A stretch of 64,000 nt of DNA from Nonomuraea sp. NBC_00507 (GTDB taxonomy: Bacteria > Actinomycetota > Actinomycetes > Streptosporangiales > Streptosporangiaceae). The translations under genes were made by a program, and so were the position numbers. Of the stretch, positions 38,230 through 45,769 are shown one piece after another. The DNA is taken from contig NZ_CP107853.1 in the NCBI RefSeq assembly GCF_036013525.1, positions 8,184,001-8,248,000 on the forward strand, given 5' to 3'. The stretch's first letter is position 1; the number at the start of each line of letters is the position of its first letter. The notes under the pieces are model-generated. The model did not search any database. It worked only from the letters and a program-made list of their open reading frames with translations, and had not been told where the DNA came from.

Positions 38230-38976
38230 ATGAGCTTCGACGGCACACCCCGGCCGGACCCGCGCTGGCACCACGCGCAGACCGACCTCGACGACTTCTC
38301 CATCATCAGTTACCGGGTGGATGCCGACGCGGTGGCCCGGCACCTGCCCGAGGGCTTCGCTCCGATGAAGATGGACTTCGACGACGGACCGGGCACCCTG
38401 ATCTCCGCGGTGGCCTTCAAGGACCGCGACTTCCACTTCCGGTTTCTGCCGCAGATGAGCATCGATTGTGGTCAGATCAACTACCGGGCCTACGTCACGG
38501 CGTACGGCAAGACGGGCGTGTGGTTCTTCGGCACCAGCCTCGACCACCCCGTCGTCGCGATCCCGCAGCACCTGTGGGGCATGCCGTGGCGCCGCGACCG
38601 CATCCGCATCGAGGCGGACTGGGACGGCACCCCGGCGCGCTGGCGGCTCGACGCCGGGGACGCCTCTTGTGACGCCACCGAGCTCCCCCAGCCGCTCAGC
38701 CTCCTGGACGGCTTCACGGGCGAGCCCGACTGGCTGGAGCGGCTCACCCATCCCACCCTGGGCTGGTATCGGCGTCGGGGCGGCAAGCTGGGGGTCTACA
38801 GCATCTGGCACCCGGTCATGCGCCCTCGCTATCTCGCCGCGGCCTCCGCGAGCTTCCCCGCGTTCGAGCGCCTCGGCCTGATCACGCCCGGCACGCCGCC
38901 GCACTCGATCCTGGGCCAGCGGCGCCTGCCTTTCGACATCCACACCCCGCCCCGCCGCTTCCGCCCGGAGGCGTGA
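38230..38976 (+). CDS. DUF2071/acetoacetate decarboxylase-like protein
   Basis: A 248-residue soluble protein with a conserved two-part fold seen in the acetoacetate decarboxylase superfamily and DUF2071 proteins. Segments such as ARHLPEGFAPMKMDFDDG, AYVTAYGKTGVWFFGTSLDH, and HLWGMPWRRDRIRIEADWDG are typical of that group. The catalytic Lys of acetoacetate decarboxylase cannot be located with confidence. CATACT lies 10 bases before the ATG and could be a -10 box for a nearly leaderless transcript. Substrate is unknown. Confidence 0.65.
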   Translation: MSFDGTPRPDPRWHHAQTDLDDFSIISYRVDADAVARHLPEGFAPMKMDFDDGPGTLISAVAFKDRDFHFRFLPQMSIDCGQINYRAYVTAYGKTGVWFFGTSLDHPVVAIPQHLWGMPWRRDRIRIEADWDGTPARWRLDAGDASCDATELPQPLSLLDGFTGEPDWLERLTHPTLGWYRRRGGKLGVYSIWHPVMRPRYLAAASASFPAFERLGLITPGTPPHSILGQRRLPFDIHTPPRRFRPEA

Positions 38977-39001
38977 GCGGGGGTGCGTGAGGCGATGCCG
39001 T

Positions 39002-39730
39002 TCAGGGGCAGACGCGCCCGTTGGCCTCGAAGGCCTCATGGGTCAGGGGCATGAGCTCCGCCCACAGTCTCTCCATCTTCTCCGCGACCATCTCGATCTC
39101 CCGCTGCGGGAAGGACGGGAACGCGGAGTCCTCTCGCTTGACCCGGAGAGACAGGAAGTTCATCAAGGCGCGGGCGTTGCAGGTCGCATACATCGAGGAG
39201 TAAAGACCGACCGGGAGCACCGTGCGGGCCACTTCGCGGGCGACCCCGGCTTCCAGCATGTCCAGATAGGCACGGTAGGACTGCCGGTAGCTCTCCTGCG
39301 TCGCCTCGGTCACGATCTCGTGCTGCTTGGGAGTGCCGTCCTTGAACACGTATTTGCCGGGCTTGCCTTCCTGCACCAGCTGGCGATCAGGGCCGGGCAC
39401 ATAGAAAACCGGGACCAGCTGACGGTATCGGCCGGACTCCTCGTTGTAGGAGAAGGTGCGGTGCCGCATGAACTCGCGGAAGACGAAGATCGGCGCGCTG
39501 ATGTAGAAGGTCATGGACGAATGCTCGAACGGCGTGCCGTGCCTGTCGCGCATCAGGAAGTTGATGAGGCCCTTGGAGCGCTGAGGGTCGGCTTCGAGCT
39601 CGGCCAGCGAGCTCTCCCCCTTCGTGGAGACGCGTGCGGCCCACAGCACATCGGCGTCCGATGCGGCGGACTTGATCAGCTCCACGTCCATGTCACTACG
39701 AAACTTGATCTCGGGTTCGACAGTGCCCAT
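39002..39730 (-). CDS. thyX: Flavin-dependent thymidylate synthase
   Basis: A 242-residue FAD enzyme that makes dTMP from dUMP using methylenetetrahydrofolate and NADPH. The ThyX signature RHRxxSxNExSxRY is complete in RHRTFSYNEESGRY. Other hallmarks are DVLWAARVS, GTPFEHSSMTF and RALMNFLSLR. I use the ATG at 39730 (MGTVEPEIKFRSDMDVELIK); the frame is open upstream to 39829 but this part has no similarity. GGGGG lies 5 bases upstream. The dapA/dapB genes that often flank thyX are not here. Confidence 0.96.
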   Translation of the reverse strand: MGTVEPEIKFRSDMDVELIKSAASDADVLWAARVSTKGESSLAELEADPQRSKGLINFLMRDRHGTPFEHSSMTFYISAPIFVFREFMRHRTFSYNEESGRYRQLVPVFYVPGPDRQLVQEGKPGKYVFKDGTPKQHEIVTEATQESYRQSYRAYLDMLEAGVAREVARTVLPVGLYSSMYATCNARALMNFLSLRVKREDSAFPSFPQREIEMVAEKMERLWAELMPLTHEAFEANGRVCP

Positions 39731-39885
39731 GGGAGCCCCCGCTCGGATCGGCTGCGTTGTGACAGCCCCAGCAAACCAGCTCGCGCGCCTCGGCGCGAGT
39801 CGGCGTCCCTCCCCGTCCTCTGGCCCCATTCTCTGCGGTACGACGTGCGCCCGGGCAGGTCAGGGGCGGTGCGGCCAGACAATGC

Positions 39886-39914
39886 TTGTCGCTTCAAGTT
39901 TTTAGGTCTACAGT
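39886..39914 (+). promoter_or_regulatory. Promoter of the doxX-marR operon
   Basis: TTGTCG and TACAGT are separated by exactly 17 bases. One arm of the inverted repeat at 39892 lies in the spacer directly after the -35 box. Confidence 0.7.
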
Positions 39915-39938
39915 CGGGGCCCCAGTGAAAACTTGAAG
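39892..39938. promoter_or_regulatory. Inverted repeat operator flanking the doxX start site
   Basis: CTTCAAGTTTT at 39892-39902 and AAAACTTGAAG at 39928-39938 are perfect 11-base inverted copies, separated by 25 bases that include the -10 box and probable transcription start. A MarR dimer from the gene downstream could bind each half and block transcription, so autorepression is likely. Confidence 0.6.
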
Positions 39939-39948
39939 GGTCAAGCTT

Positions 39949-40299
39949 ATGGACGTTTTCCTCTGGATCGTGCAGATCCTGCTAGGCGTCGCCTTCGTCC
40001 TCTCGGGGATCGGCAAGTTCGTACCGCTCAGCGAGCGGATGCGGCAGCAGCAGGCGTACCAGGAGGACTTCACCGGCGCGCAACTCAAGGGCATCGGGGC
40101 ACTGGAGGTGCTCGGCGGGATCGGCGTGGTGCTGCCCTGGGCCACCAGGATCGCCCCTGTCCTCACCCCGCTCGCGGCCGCCGGGCTCGGGCTCATCATG
40201 ATCGGTGCCGCCCTGGTGCACCGGAGGCGGAAGGAGCCTTTCACGGTTAATCTGGTCTTGCTGGCGATGGCCGTCGTCGTAGTGGCGGGACGCATCTGA
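39949..40299 (+). CDS. DoxX family membrane protein
   Basis: A 116-residue membrane protein with about four hydrophobic segments and the DoxX pattern VQILLGVAFVLSGIGKF and GALEVLGGIGVVLPW. DoxX-like proteins are linked to thiol or redox stress and to quinone oxidation in several bacteria. It is the first gene of an operon with a MarR regulator 13 bases downstream. Control by the regulator through the repeat at 39892 suggests that an oxidative or small-molecule signal induces both genes. Confidence 0.88.
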   Translation: MDVFLWIVQILLGVAFVLSGIGKFVPLSERMRQQQAYQEDFTGAQLKGIGALEVLGGIGVVLPWATRIAPVLTPLAAAGLGLIMIGAALVHRRRKEPFTVNLVLLAMAVVVVAGRI

Positions 40300-40312
40300 C
40301 CGTGGGGGTTCG

Positions 40313-40771
40313 TTGGTCGAAGGGCTCGGCGAGGACGAGCAGCGGGCGTGGCAGGGTCTGCTCGCGGTCATGCTCGTCGGCATCCCGCAGGTGGAGCGCA
40401 CCTTCCGGGCCCACGGCCTGGTCCACATCGAATACGGGCTGCTCAACGCCCTGACCAGGCAACCGCTCCGGCTGAGCGACCTGGCGACCGTGGGCAACGT
40501 GTCGATCAGCCGGCTCAGCCATCGGGTCAGCAAGCTCGTCGAGCGCGGGTACGTACGGCTGCGGCCGGACGCGAGCGACGGGCGGGCCAGCGTGGCGGAG
40601 ATCACCGATGCGGGGCGCGCGGTCATCGCGGAGATCGCCCCTCACCATGCACAGGCTCTTCGTGAGGTCCTCTTCGACCACCTGACGCCGGAGCAGACGG
40701 CCGCCCTGGCCGACGCCATGCAGGTCGTCGGCACCAAACTCGGCGCCTGCCTCGACGGCCGCCCCCACTGA
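40313..40771 (+). CDS. MarR family transcriptional regulator
   Basis: A 152-residue winged-helix regulator. The DNA-binding part reads LLNALTRQPLRLSDLATVGN, SISRLSHRVSKLVERGYVRL and RPDASDGRASVAEITDAGR, the usual MarR wing. The start is a TTG at 40313 with GGGGG 4 bases upstream. It lies 13 bases after doxX and the pair is probably co-transcribed. The ligand is unknown. Confidence 0.9.
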   Translation: MVEGLGEDEQRAWQGLLAVMLVGIPQVERTFRAHGLVHIEYGLLNALTRQPLRLSDLATVGNVSISRLSHRVSKLVERGYVRLRPDASDGRASVAEITDAGRAVIAEIAPHHAQALREVLFDHLTPEQTAALADAMQVVGTKLGACLDGRPH

Positions 40772-41083
40772 CCCGACGGCCCCGAGCGCGAATCCGGACT
40801 GGCGATGACCCGCAGCCGGCGTACGAACAGTCGACGCCGACGCGACTCGGCGGCAGCAGGCCGGACATCACCTCCCGGGTTCCGCGCCATCGAGGATCGG
40901 CCGGGCAGCGCCTGGATCGGCACGCCCGTCAGCCGTCCTACGTCTACGGGACTGTCATCATGCGCCTGCGGTGCGACACGTCCGGGGAGGTGCAGCCCTG
41001 ATCCACCCAGTCGGCAGCATCCCTTGGGAACCACAGCGGGCCGAGGGCCTGGACGCTCACTCCCTCCAGGAGGAGGAGTCCTC
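40772..41083. other. Intergenic region with no gene recognised
   Basis: This 312-base stretch between two convergent genes has no recognisable RNA, repeat or reading frame with similarity. The reverse frame continuing past the amidohydrolase stop shows no known domain. Confidence 0.55.
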
Positions 41084-42274
41084 TCACAAGCGGTAAATGC
41101 GGCGGGCGTTCCCTGAGCCGATCATGTGCGCGATTTTGGCCGCGTCCGCGGCGCTCCACTCCCCCGCGCCGACCCTGGCCGCGAGCGCCGCGCCCAGCGC
41201 CTGCCGGTAGTAGAGGGCGCCCAGCAGACAGCTCTCGGCCGCGCCGCGGCAGCCGGAGCTGAACAGCAGCTTGTGGAACGGCGCCAGCTCCAGCAGCTCC
41301 TCCATGACCCTGGCGGACGCGGCGGCGGTGTGCGGCAGGGCGAGCCCGACGTCCACGTAGACGTGCGGGTAGCGGCCGGCCAGGTAGGCGGCCTGGCGGT
41401 GGAACGGATGGCAGTGCAGCAGGATCACCGGCACGCCGGCGGGCTGGAGCCCGGCGATGAAGGTGCTCAGCCTGGCCGGGTCCGTGCGGTGCAGGTCCGC
41501 CCCCGCGCCACCGCCGAACCGCGCCGCCCCGCCCCCGCCGAGTCCCGGCACGCCGCCGAGGCCCGTGTGGAACTGCACGGGCAGGCCGCGTTCCCTGGCC
41601 ACCTCGATCGCGTTCCACAGCAGGTGGCGCAGCAGGACGGGGTCGGTGAGCGGCTCCTTCGGGTCGGCCAGCCGCCGGTTGGCCGCCGCGATCACAGAGC
41701 CTCTGCTCGGCCTGGCCGGGTCGAAGTCCAGCCCGCAGAGCCCGGCCATGACGGTCTTGAGGCCGACCGCCCTGGCGGCCCTGGCGGTCAGCTCCTCGCC
41801 GAGGTTGTCGAGGTAGTCGACGGCGAGCTCGGCGGTCTCGGCCACGTCGTGCTCGATCTGCTCGATTCTGACCAGTTCGTCGGCCGCCGCGCCGCCATAT
41901 CGTCCGATCTCGGCCGCCGACAGCAGGTCCGCGTCCTCGGACCCGGTGTCCACGAGGAACGCCACCACCCCGGCCGCGGCCAGCAGCCGGCTGTTGACCT
42001 CGGCCGCGCCCAGCTCGGCCCGGCGGGCGAGGTAGACGGCGGGCGGGGCGTGCGGCTCCAGGTCGAGCAGGGGCGCGCACCAGCGCCGGATCGCCAGGCC
42101 GAACGGCGTGTCGAAGTGGGTGGTGCCCGGCGGGGCCGCGCTGCCGCCCTCGTGGATGAGCAGCTCGAACTGGGCCCTGGTCAGGTCGTCTCTGCGCACC
42201 CCGTGACAGTGGTGGTCGACGAGCGGGGCCAGCAGCGCGTCACGCACCGTGCCGGGTAGATCTACGGGGTGCAT
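41084..42274 (-). CDS. Amidohydrolase family protein (FluG-like barrel)
   Basis: A 396-residue metal-dependent hydrolase barrel of the amidohydrolase_2 type. The metal motif HxH is in VDHHCHG, followed by QFHTGLGG and ILLHCHPFHR with His ligands. The segment where family members have the essential Asp reads LLFSSGCRGAAE, so that residue seems to be replaced. Substrate is unknown. It is the last gene before the downstream spacer of trpEG, with which it may share a transcript. Confidence 0.8.
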   Translation of the reverse strand: MHPVDLPGTVRDALLAPLVDHHCHGVRRDDLTRAQFELLIHEGGSAAPPGTTHFDTPFGLAIRRWCAPLLDLEPHAPPAVYLARRAELGAAEVNSRLLAAAGVVAFLVDTGSEDADLLSAAEIGRYGGAAADELVRIEQIEHDVAETAELAVDYLDNLGEELTARAARAVGLKTVMAGLCGLDFDPARPSRGSVIAAANRRLADPKEPLTDPVLLRHLLWNAIEVARERGLPVQFHTGLGGVPGLGGGGAARFGGGAGADLHRTDPARLSTFIAGLQPAGVPVILLHCHPFHRQAAYLAGRYPHVYVDVGLALPHTAAASARVMEELLELAPFHKLLFSSGCRGAAESCLLGALYYRQALGAALAARVGAGEWSAADAAKIAHMIGSGNARRIYRL

Positions 42275-42341
42275 GCGGAGACTCTATGGGAGTCCCGCAT
42301 GCACCCGCCGCCCTTTTACGAGCTACGCGCGCCTGGGCGTG

Positions 42342-42381
42342 TTGCGCGACAGCGCGGGCCGCCCCATTGCGCGACAGCGCG
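42342..42381. repeat. Two 15-base direct repeats after trpEG
   Basis: TTGCGCGACAGCGCG occurs at 42342-42356 and again at 42367-42381, 25 bases apart. Each copy has internal GCGC/GCGC symmetry. They lie between the trpEG stop and the amidohydrolase start on the minus strand and might act as a weak terminator or protein-binding site. Confidence 0.6.
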
Positions 42382-42418
42382 AGCATCCCCCAGCCGGGCG
42401 GCTCAGACTCGCACCGCC

Positions 42419-44545
42419 CTAGCGGCGGCAGAGCCGTAGCACGTTCGCGATGACCTTCGCGCCGGCGCCGCCTTCCTGGGTCAGGATCGACTCGGGGTGG
42501 AACTGCACGGCGTAGCGCCGCCGCTCGACGTCCTCGATGGCCATGACGTTGCCGTCGGGCGTGAGCGCGGTCGCGGCGAAGCCGACCACCCCGGGCTGCT
42601 TGGCGTGCAGCGAGTGGTAGCGGGCCGCGGTGAACTGCTCGGGCAGCCCGTCCAGCAGCGCGCTGTCGCCGAGCCGCGTGACCTGGCCGCGCTTGCCGTG
42701 TTCGGGGTAGCCGAGCAGCTCCAGTGTGCCGCCTGCCTGCTCCACCATGGCCTGCAGGCCCAGGCAGACGCCGAAGACCGGCAGGTCGCGGGCGTAGACC
42801 TGGTCGAGCAGCGCCGCCATGCCGAAGTCGGTCGGCCAGCCCGGCCCCGGCGACAGCACCACGAGGTCGGGGCCGATCTCGTCGATCATGTGGGCCGGGA
42901 AGCCGTGACGCAACGTCACCACGTCCGCGCCCTCCTGACGGAAGTAGTCGGCGAGCGTGTTGACGAAGGAGTCCTCGTGGTCGACGAGCAGCACCTTCAT
43001 GCCCAAGCCCGGCTGCGGCCTGGGCTCGGCGACCGGGACGGCGTCGGGCTGGTTGACCGTGGCCAGGGCGCCGAGCAGGGCGCTGGCCTTGAGCTCCGTC
43101 TCACGCTCCTCGGACTCGGGGTCGGAGTCGAACAGCAGCGTGGCCCCGGCCCTGACGGTCGCCACACCGTTCTTGACCTGGGCGGTGCGCAGGGTCAGGC
43201 CGGTGTTCATGGAGCCGTCGAAGCCGATGAAGCCGATGGCGCCGCCGTACCACCGGCGGGTGGTCGCCTCGTGGTCCTCGATGAACTGCATGGCCCAGGT
43301 CTTGGGGGCCCCGGTGACGGTGACGGCCCACATGTGGGTGAGGAAGGCGTCGAGCGCGTCGAACTCGGGGCGCAGCCGGCCCTCGATGTGGTCGACGGTG
43401 TGGATGAGGCGGGAGTAGAGCTCGATCTGGCGGCGGCCGATGACCTTGACCGTGCCCGGCACGCAGATCCGCGACTTGTCGTTGCGGTCGACGTCGGTGC
43501 ACATGGTCAGCTCCGACTCCTCCTTGATGCTGGACAGGAGCGTGCGGATGGCCTCGGCGTCCTCGACCGGGTTGCTGCCGCGGGCGATCGTGCCGGAGAT
43601 GGGGCAGGTCTCGACACGGTCGCCGGTGACCCGGACGTACATCTCGGGCGAGGCGCCGACGAGGTGCTCGCCCTCGCCGAGGCTGATGATGAACTCGTAC
43701 GGGGCCGGGTTGCTGTGACGCAGGCCGCGGTAGAAGGCGGCCGGGTCGGTGCAGGCGGCGTGGAAGACCTGCCCGGGCACGACCTCGAACAGGTCGCCGC
43801 GCTTGAACTTCTCCTTGGCGGCGGCCACGACCTTGGCGTAGTCGCCCTTCGTGGGGTTCGCGGGCAGTTCGCCGGGGACGGCGAGGGGCGTGCTCGCGCC
43901 GGTGCGCTCCAGGCCGCGGGTGGTGGTCCCGTCCACGGTGAACTCGTAGCGGTATTCGACGCACGTCTCGCGCTGCCGGTCGATGACGACCAGCCGGTCG
44001 GGCAGGTGGAGCACGAGGTCGCGCTGGTCGTCGGGGCGCGGGAGCTCCTGCCTGATGGGCTCGAACTGGAAGGCCAGGTCGTAGCCGAAGGCGCCGTAGA
44101 GACCCAGGTGCGGGTCGTCGCCGCGGAAGGCGGCGATGACCTCACGGATCGCGGTGAAGACGGTCGGCCGGCGGCTGCGCATCTCCTCGGGCAGCAGGTC
44201 CTCGGATTCGGGTACGTGGACCTCGACGCGGTCGGCCGTGGGCTCGGTGACCGGCTTGCCCGCGGCCAGCAGGCAGGAGGCGACGGCGGGCAGCACGACC
44301 CTGCCGCGCTCGTTGAGCGCGGTCGCGCTGATCGTGCGCCCCTTGGCGACCAGCTCCAGGCACGGATCGACATAGCCGAACGCCCACCGGCTGTAACGGC
44401 CCGGATAGTCCATGCCCGAGGAGAACGCGCCGCCGCGTCGTTCGCCGAGAGCCGTCACGATCTCTTCGAGCGCCGTCTCGTCCACCTCGCGAGCCTCGCG
44501 CTCGACCCCGATGCCCCCGGCGGTGGTATATCCGCTGGTCTCCAT
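42419..44545 (-). CDS. trpEG: Anthranilate synthase, fused TrpE-TrpG
   Basis: A 708-residue fusion of both subunits of anthranilate synthase, the first enzyme of tryptophan synthesis. Residues 1-505 are chorismate-binding TrpE with PISGTIARGSN, MCTDVDRNDKSRI, TVTGAPKTWAM and WYGGAIGFIG. Residues from about 515 are the TrpG glutaminase with DHEDSFVNTLADYF, the nucleophile Cys in GVCLGLQAMVEQ, and QFHPESIL. The ATG at 44545 is preceded by an attenuator with a leader peptide. Fused TrpEG is known in streptomycetes and other actinomycetes. Confidence 0.95.
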   Translation of the reverse strand: METSGYTTAGGIGVEREAREVDETALEEIVTALGERRGGAFSSGMDYPGRYSRWAFGYVDPCLELVAKGRTISATALNERGRVVLPAVASCLLAAGKPVTEPTADRVEVHVPESEDLLPEEMRSRRPTVFTAIREVIAAFRGDDPHLGLYGAFGYDLAFQFEPIRQELPRPDDQRDLVLHLPDRLVVIDRQRETCVEYRYEFTVDGTTTRGLERTGASTPLAVPGELPANPTKGDYAKVVAAAKEKFKRGDLFEVVPGQVFHAACTDPAAFYRGLRHSNPAPYEFIISLGEGEHLVGASPEMYVRVTGDRVETCPISGTIARGSNPVEDAEAIRTLLSSIKEESELTMCTDVDRNDKSRICVPGTVKVIGRRQIELYSRLIHTVDHIEGRLRPEFDALDAFLTHMWAVTVTGAPKTWAMQFIEDHEATTRRWYGGAIGFIGFDGSMNTGLTLRTAQVKNGVATVRAGATLLFDSDPESEERETELKASALLGALATVNQPDAVPVAEPRPQPGLGMKVLLVDHEDSFVNTLADYFRQEGADVVTLRHGFPAHMIDEIGPDLVVLSPGPGWPTDFGMAALLDQVYARDLPVFGVCLGLQAMVEQAGGTLELLGYPEHGKRGQVTRLGDSALLDGLPEQFTAARYHSLHAKQPGVVGFAATALTPDGNVMAIEDVERRRYAVQFHPESILTQEGGAGAKVIANVLRLCRR

Positions 44546-44593
44546 CTGCTGCCCCTTATCACGTCAAAAGATCGAGCCCCGGGGGCGGACACG

Positions 44594-44618
44594 AGAAAGG
44601 CCGCCATCCGGGGCGGCC
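44594..44618 (-). terminator. trp attenuator terminator
   Basis: On the minus strand GGCCGCC and GGCGGCC form a perfect 7-base stem around a 6-base loop, followed by TTTCTCGT. It lies between the leader peptide and trpEG and would end transcription when tryptophan is plentiful. Confidence 0.75.
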
Positions 44619-44641
44619 GTCCGTCGAGAAATGCGAAACCC

Positions 44642-44661
44642 GCGCCGCCTAGGAGCGGCGC
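44642..44661 (-). promoter_or_regulatory. Leader-peptide hairpin with antiterminator strand
   Basis: GCGCCGC and GCGGCGC form a perfect 7-base stem right after the tandem Trp codons. When a ribosome stalls on these codons this stem cannot form, and GGCGGC becomes free to pair with GCCGCC of the terminator, giving an antiterminator. Confidence 0.65.
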
Positions 44662-44690
44662 CACCACTGGAGCTGAGCGTGATTTCGCAT
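44649..44690 (-). CDS. trpL: trp leader peptide
   Basis: A 13-codon frame, MRNHAQLQWWRRS, with two adjacent Trp codons (TGG TGG) near its end. The ATG lies 6 bases after the TAACCT -10 box, so the leader mRNA probably begins at the ATG itself. A hairpin directly follows the Trp codons and a terminator lies 31 bases past the stop codon. All parts of a trp attenuator are present, as known for the streptomycete trp leaders. Confidence 0.85.
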   Translation of the reverse strand: MRNHAQLQWWRRS

Positions 44691-44696
44691 GCCGAC

Positions 44697-44725
44697 AGGT
44701 TATCCGGCCAATCAAGATCGCGCAA
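44697..44725 (-). promoter_or_regulatory. Promoter of trpL-trpEG
   Basis: On the minus strand TTGCGC and TAACCT are separated by 17 bases. The distance of 6 bases to the leader ATG fits a leaderless transcript. Confidence 0.7.
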
Positions 44726-44848
44726 CGCGGCTCGCGCGGCGCGTCCAGCCCGACGGCCCGTCAACGTCGTGCGCGTCCCCGAACGTCATCCGCAACGGTC
44801 CCATCAGCGAAGAAAGGGGCAAGGCAACACCCCACACAAGGAGATCTG

Positions 44849-45712
44849 ATGCGTAAGCAACTGGCGCTCGCCGTCGCCGTCCTCGGCGCGGGCGCGGTAC
44901 TGGCCTCGCCCGCGCAGGCCCAGCACCGAAACGCCGGACCGCTCGTGGCGGGCCTGACGACCGCCGGCGACCTGGTGGTCTTCCGTAGCGACAAACCGGG
45001 CAACGTCGACCGGGCCGGCAGGATCAGCGGCCTCAGGGGCGACATGAGGGTGGTCGGCATCGACTACCGCGTCCAGGACGGCCGGCTGTACGCGGTCGGC
45101 GACCGGGGCGGCATCTACACGCTCGACAGCCGCGCGCGGGCGACCAAGGTGTCGCAGCTGACCGTCGCGCTGCAGGGCGGGACCTTCGGCGTCGACTTCA
45201 ACCCGGCCGCCAACCGGCTGCGCGTGATCAGCGACACCGGCCAGAACCTGCGGCACAACATCGACGACCCGAACGGCGCGCCCGCCCGCAACACCACAGC
45301 CACCGACGGCACTCTCACCAACCCGCCCGTGCCCCCCGCCACGGCCGGGGCGACCGCGACCGGCGTGACCGCCGCCGGCTACACCAACAACGATCTGAAC
45401 GCGGCCACCGCGACGAGCCTGATCGACGTGGACACCATGAACGACCAGGTCTCGCTCCAGTCCCCCGCCAACGCCGGCAACCTGGCCCCCACCGGCAAGC
45501 TGGGCGTGGACGCGGCCACCGACGCCGGGTTCGACGTCTACAGCAGGCTGAGCAGGGGCGTGACGGTGTCCAACGCCGCGTACGCCACACTCAAGGTCCG
45601 CGGTGCCTACCGCTTCTACTCGGTCAACGTGCTCACCGGCGCGGCGACCCTGGTTGGAACGTTCCCGTCCAACCGCCAAGTGAGCGACATCGCGGTCCAG
45701 CTCGACAGATAG
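44849..45712 (+). CDS. Secreted DUF4394 domain protein
   Basis: A 287-residue exported protein. The signal peptide is MRKQLALAVAVLGAGAVLAS with cleavage near PAQAQHR. The rest fits DUF4394, a family of extracellular beta-propeller-like proteins: GLTTAGDLVVFRSDKPGNVD, GIDYRVQDGRLYAVGDRGGI, GVDFNPAANRLRVISDTGQN and TGVTAAGYTNND. AAGGAG lies 5 bases before the ATG. No partner genes are adjacent. Function is unknown. Confidence 0.88.
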   Translation: MRKQLALAVAVLGAGAVLASPAQAQHRNAGPLVAGLTTAGDLVVFRSDKPGNVDRAGRISGLRGDMRVVGIDYRVQDGRLYAVGDRGGIYTLDSRARATKVSQLTVALQGGTFGVDFNPAANRLRVISDTGQNLRHNIDDPNGAPARNTTATDGTLTNPPVPPATAGATATGVTAAGYTNNDLNAATATSLIDVDTMNDQVSLQSPANAGNLAPTGKLGVDAATDAGFDVYSRLSRGVTVSNAAYATLKVRGAYRFYSVNVLTGAATLVGTFPSNRQVSDIAVQLDR

Positions 45713-45769
45713 GTCCCACGGTGCCCCCGGGCTACCGCACCCCGGGCGGCATCTGTTACTGGTTAGTAC

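Noticed and set aside
40805..41116. A 103-codon plus-strand frame in the intergenic region
   Set aside because: It is Arg/Ser/Pro-rich, has no ribosome-binding site and no similarity, typical of chance frames in high-GC DNA.
40944..42080. Minus-strand frame reading through the amidohydrolase and the downstream spacer
   Set aside because: It overlaps the true gene in another frame and its extra end (LLLEGVSVQALGPLWF) has no known similarity.
42497..45712. A 1071-codon plus-strand frame across trpEG and the DUF4394 gene
   Set aside because: Only the last 287 codons (44849-45712) match a family. The rest mirrors the strongly supported trpEG gene in high-GC codon patterns.
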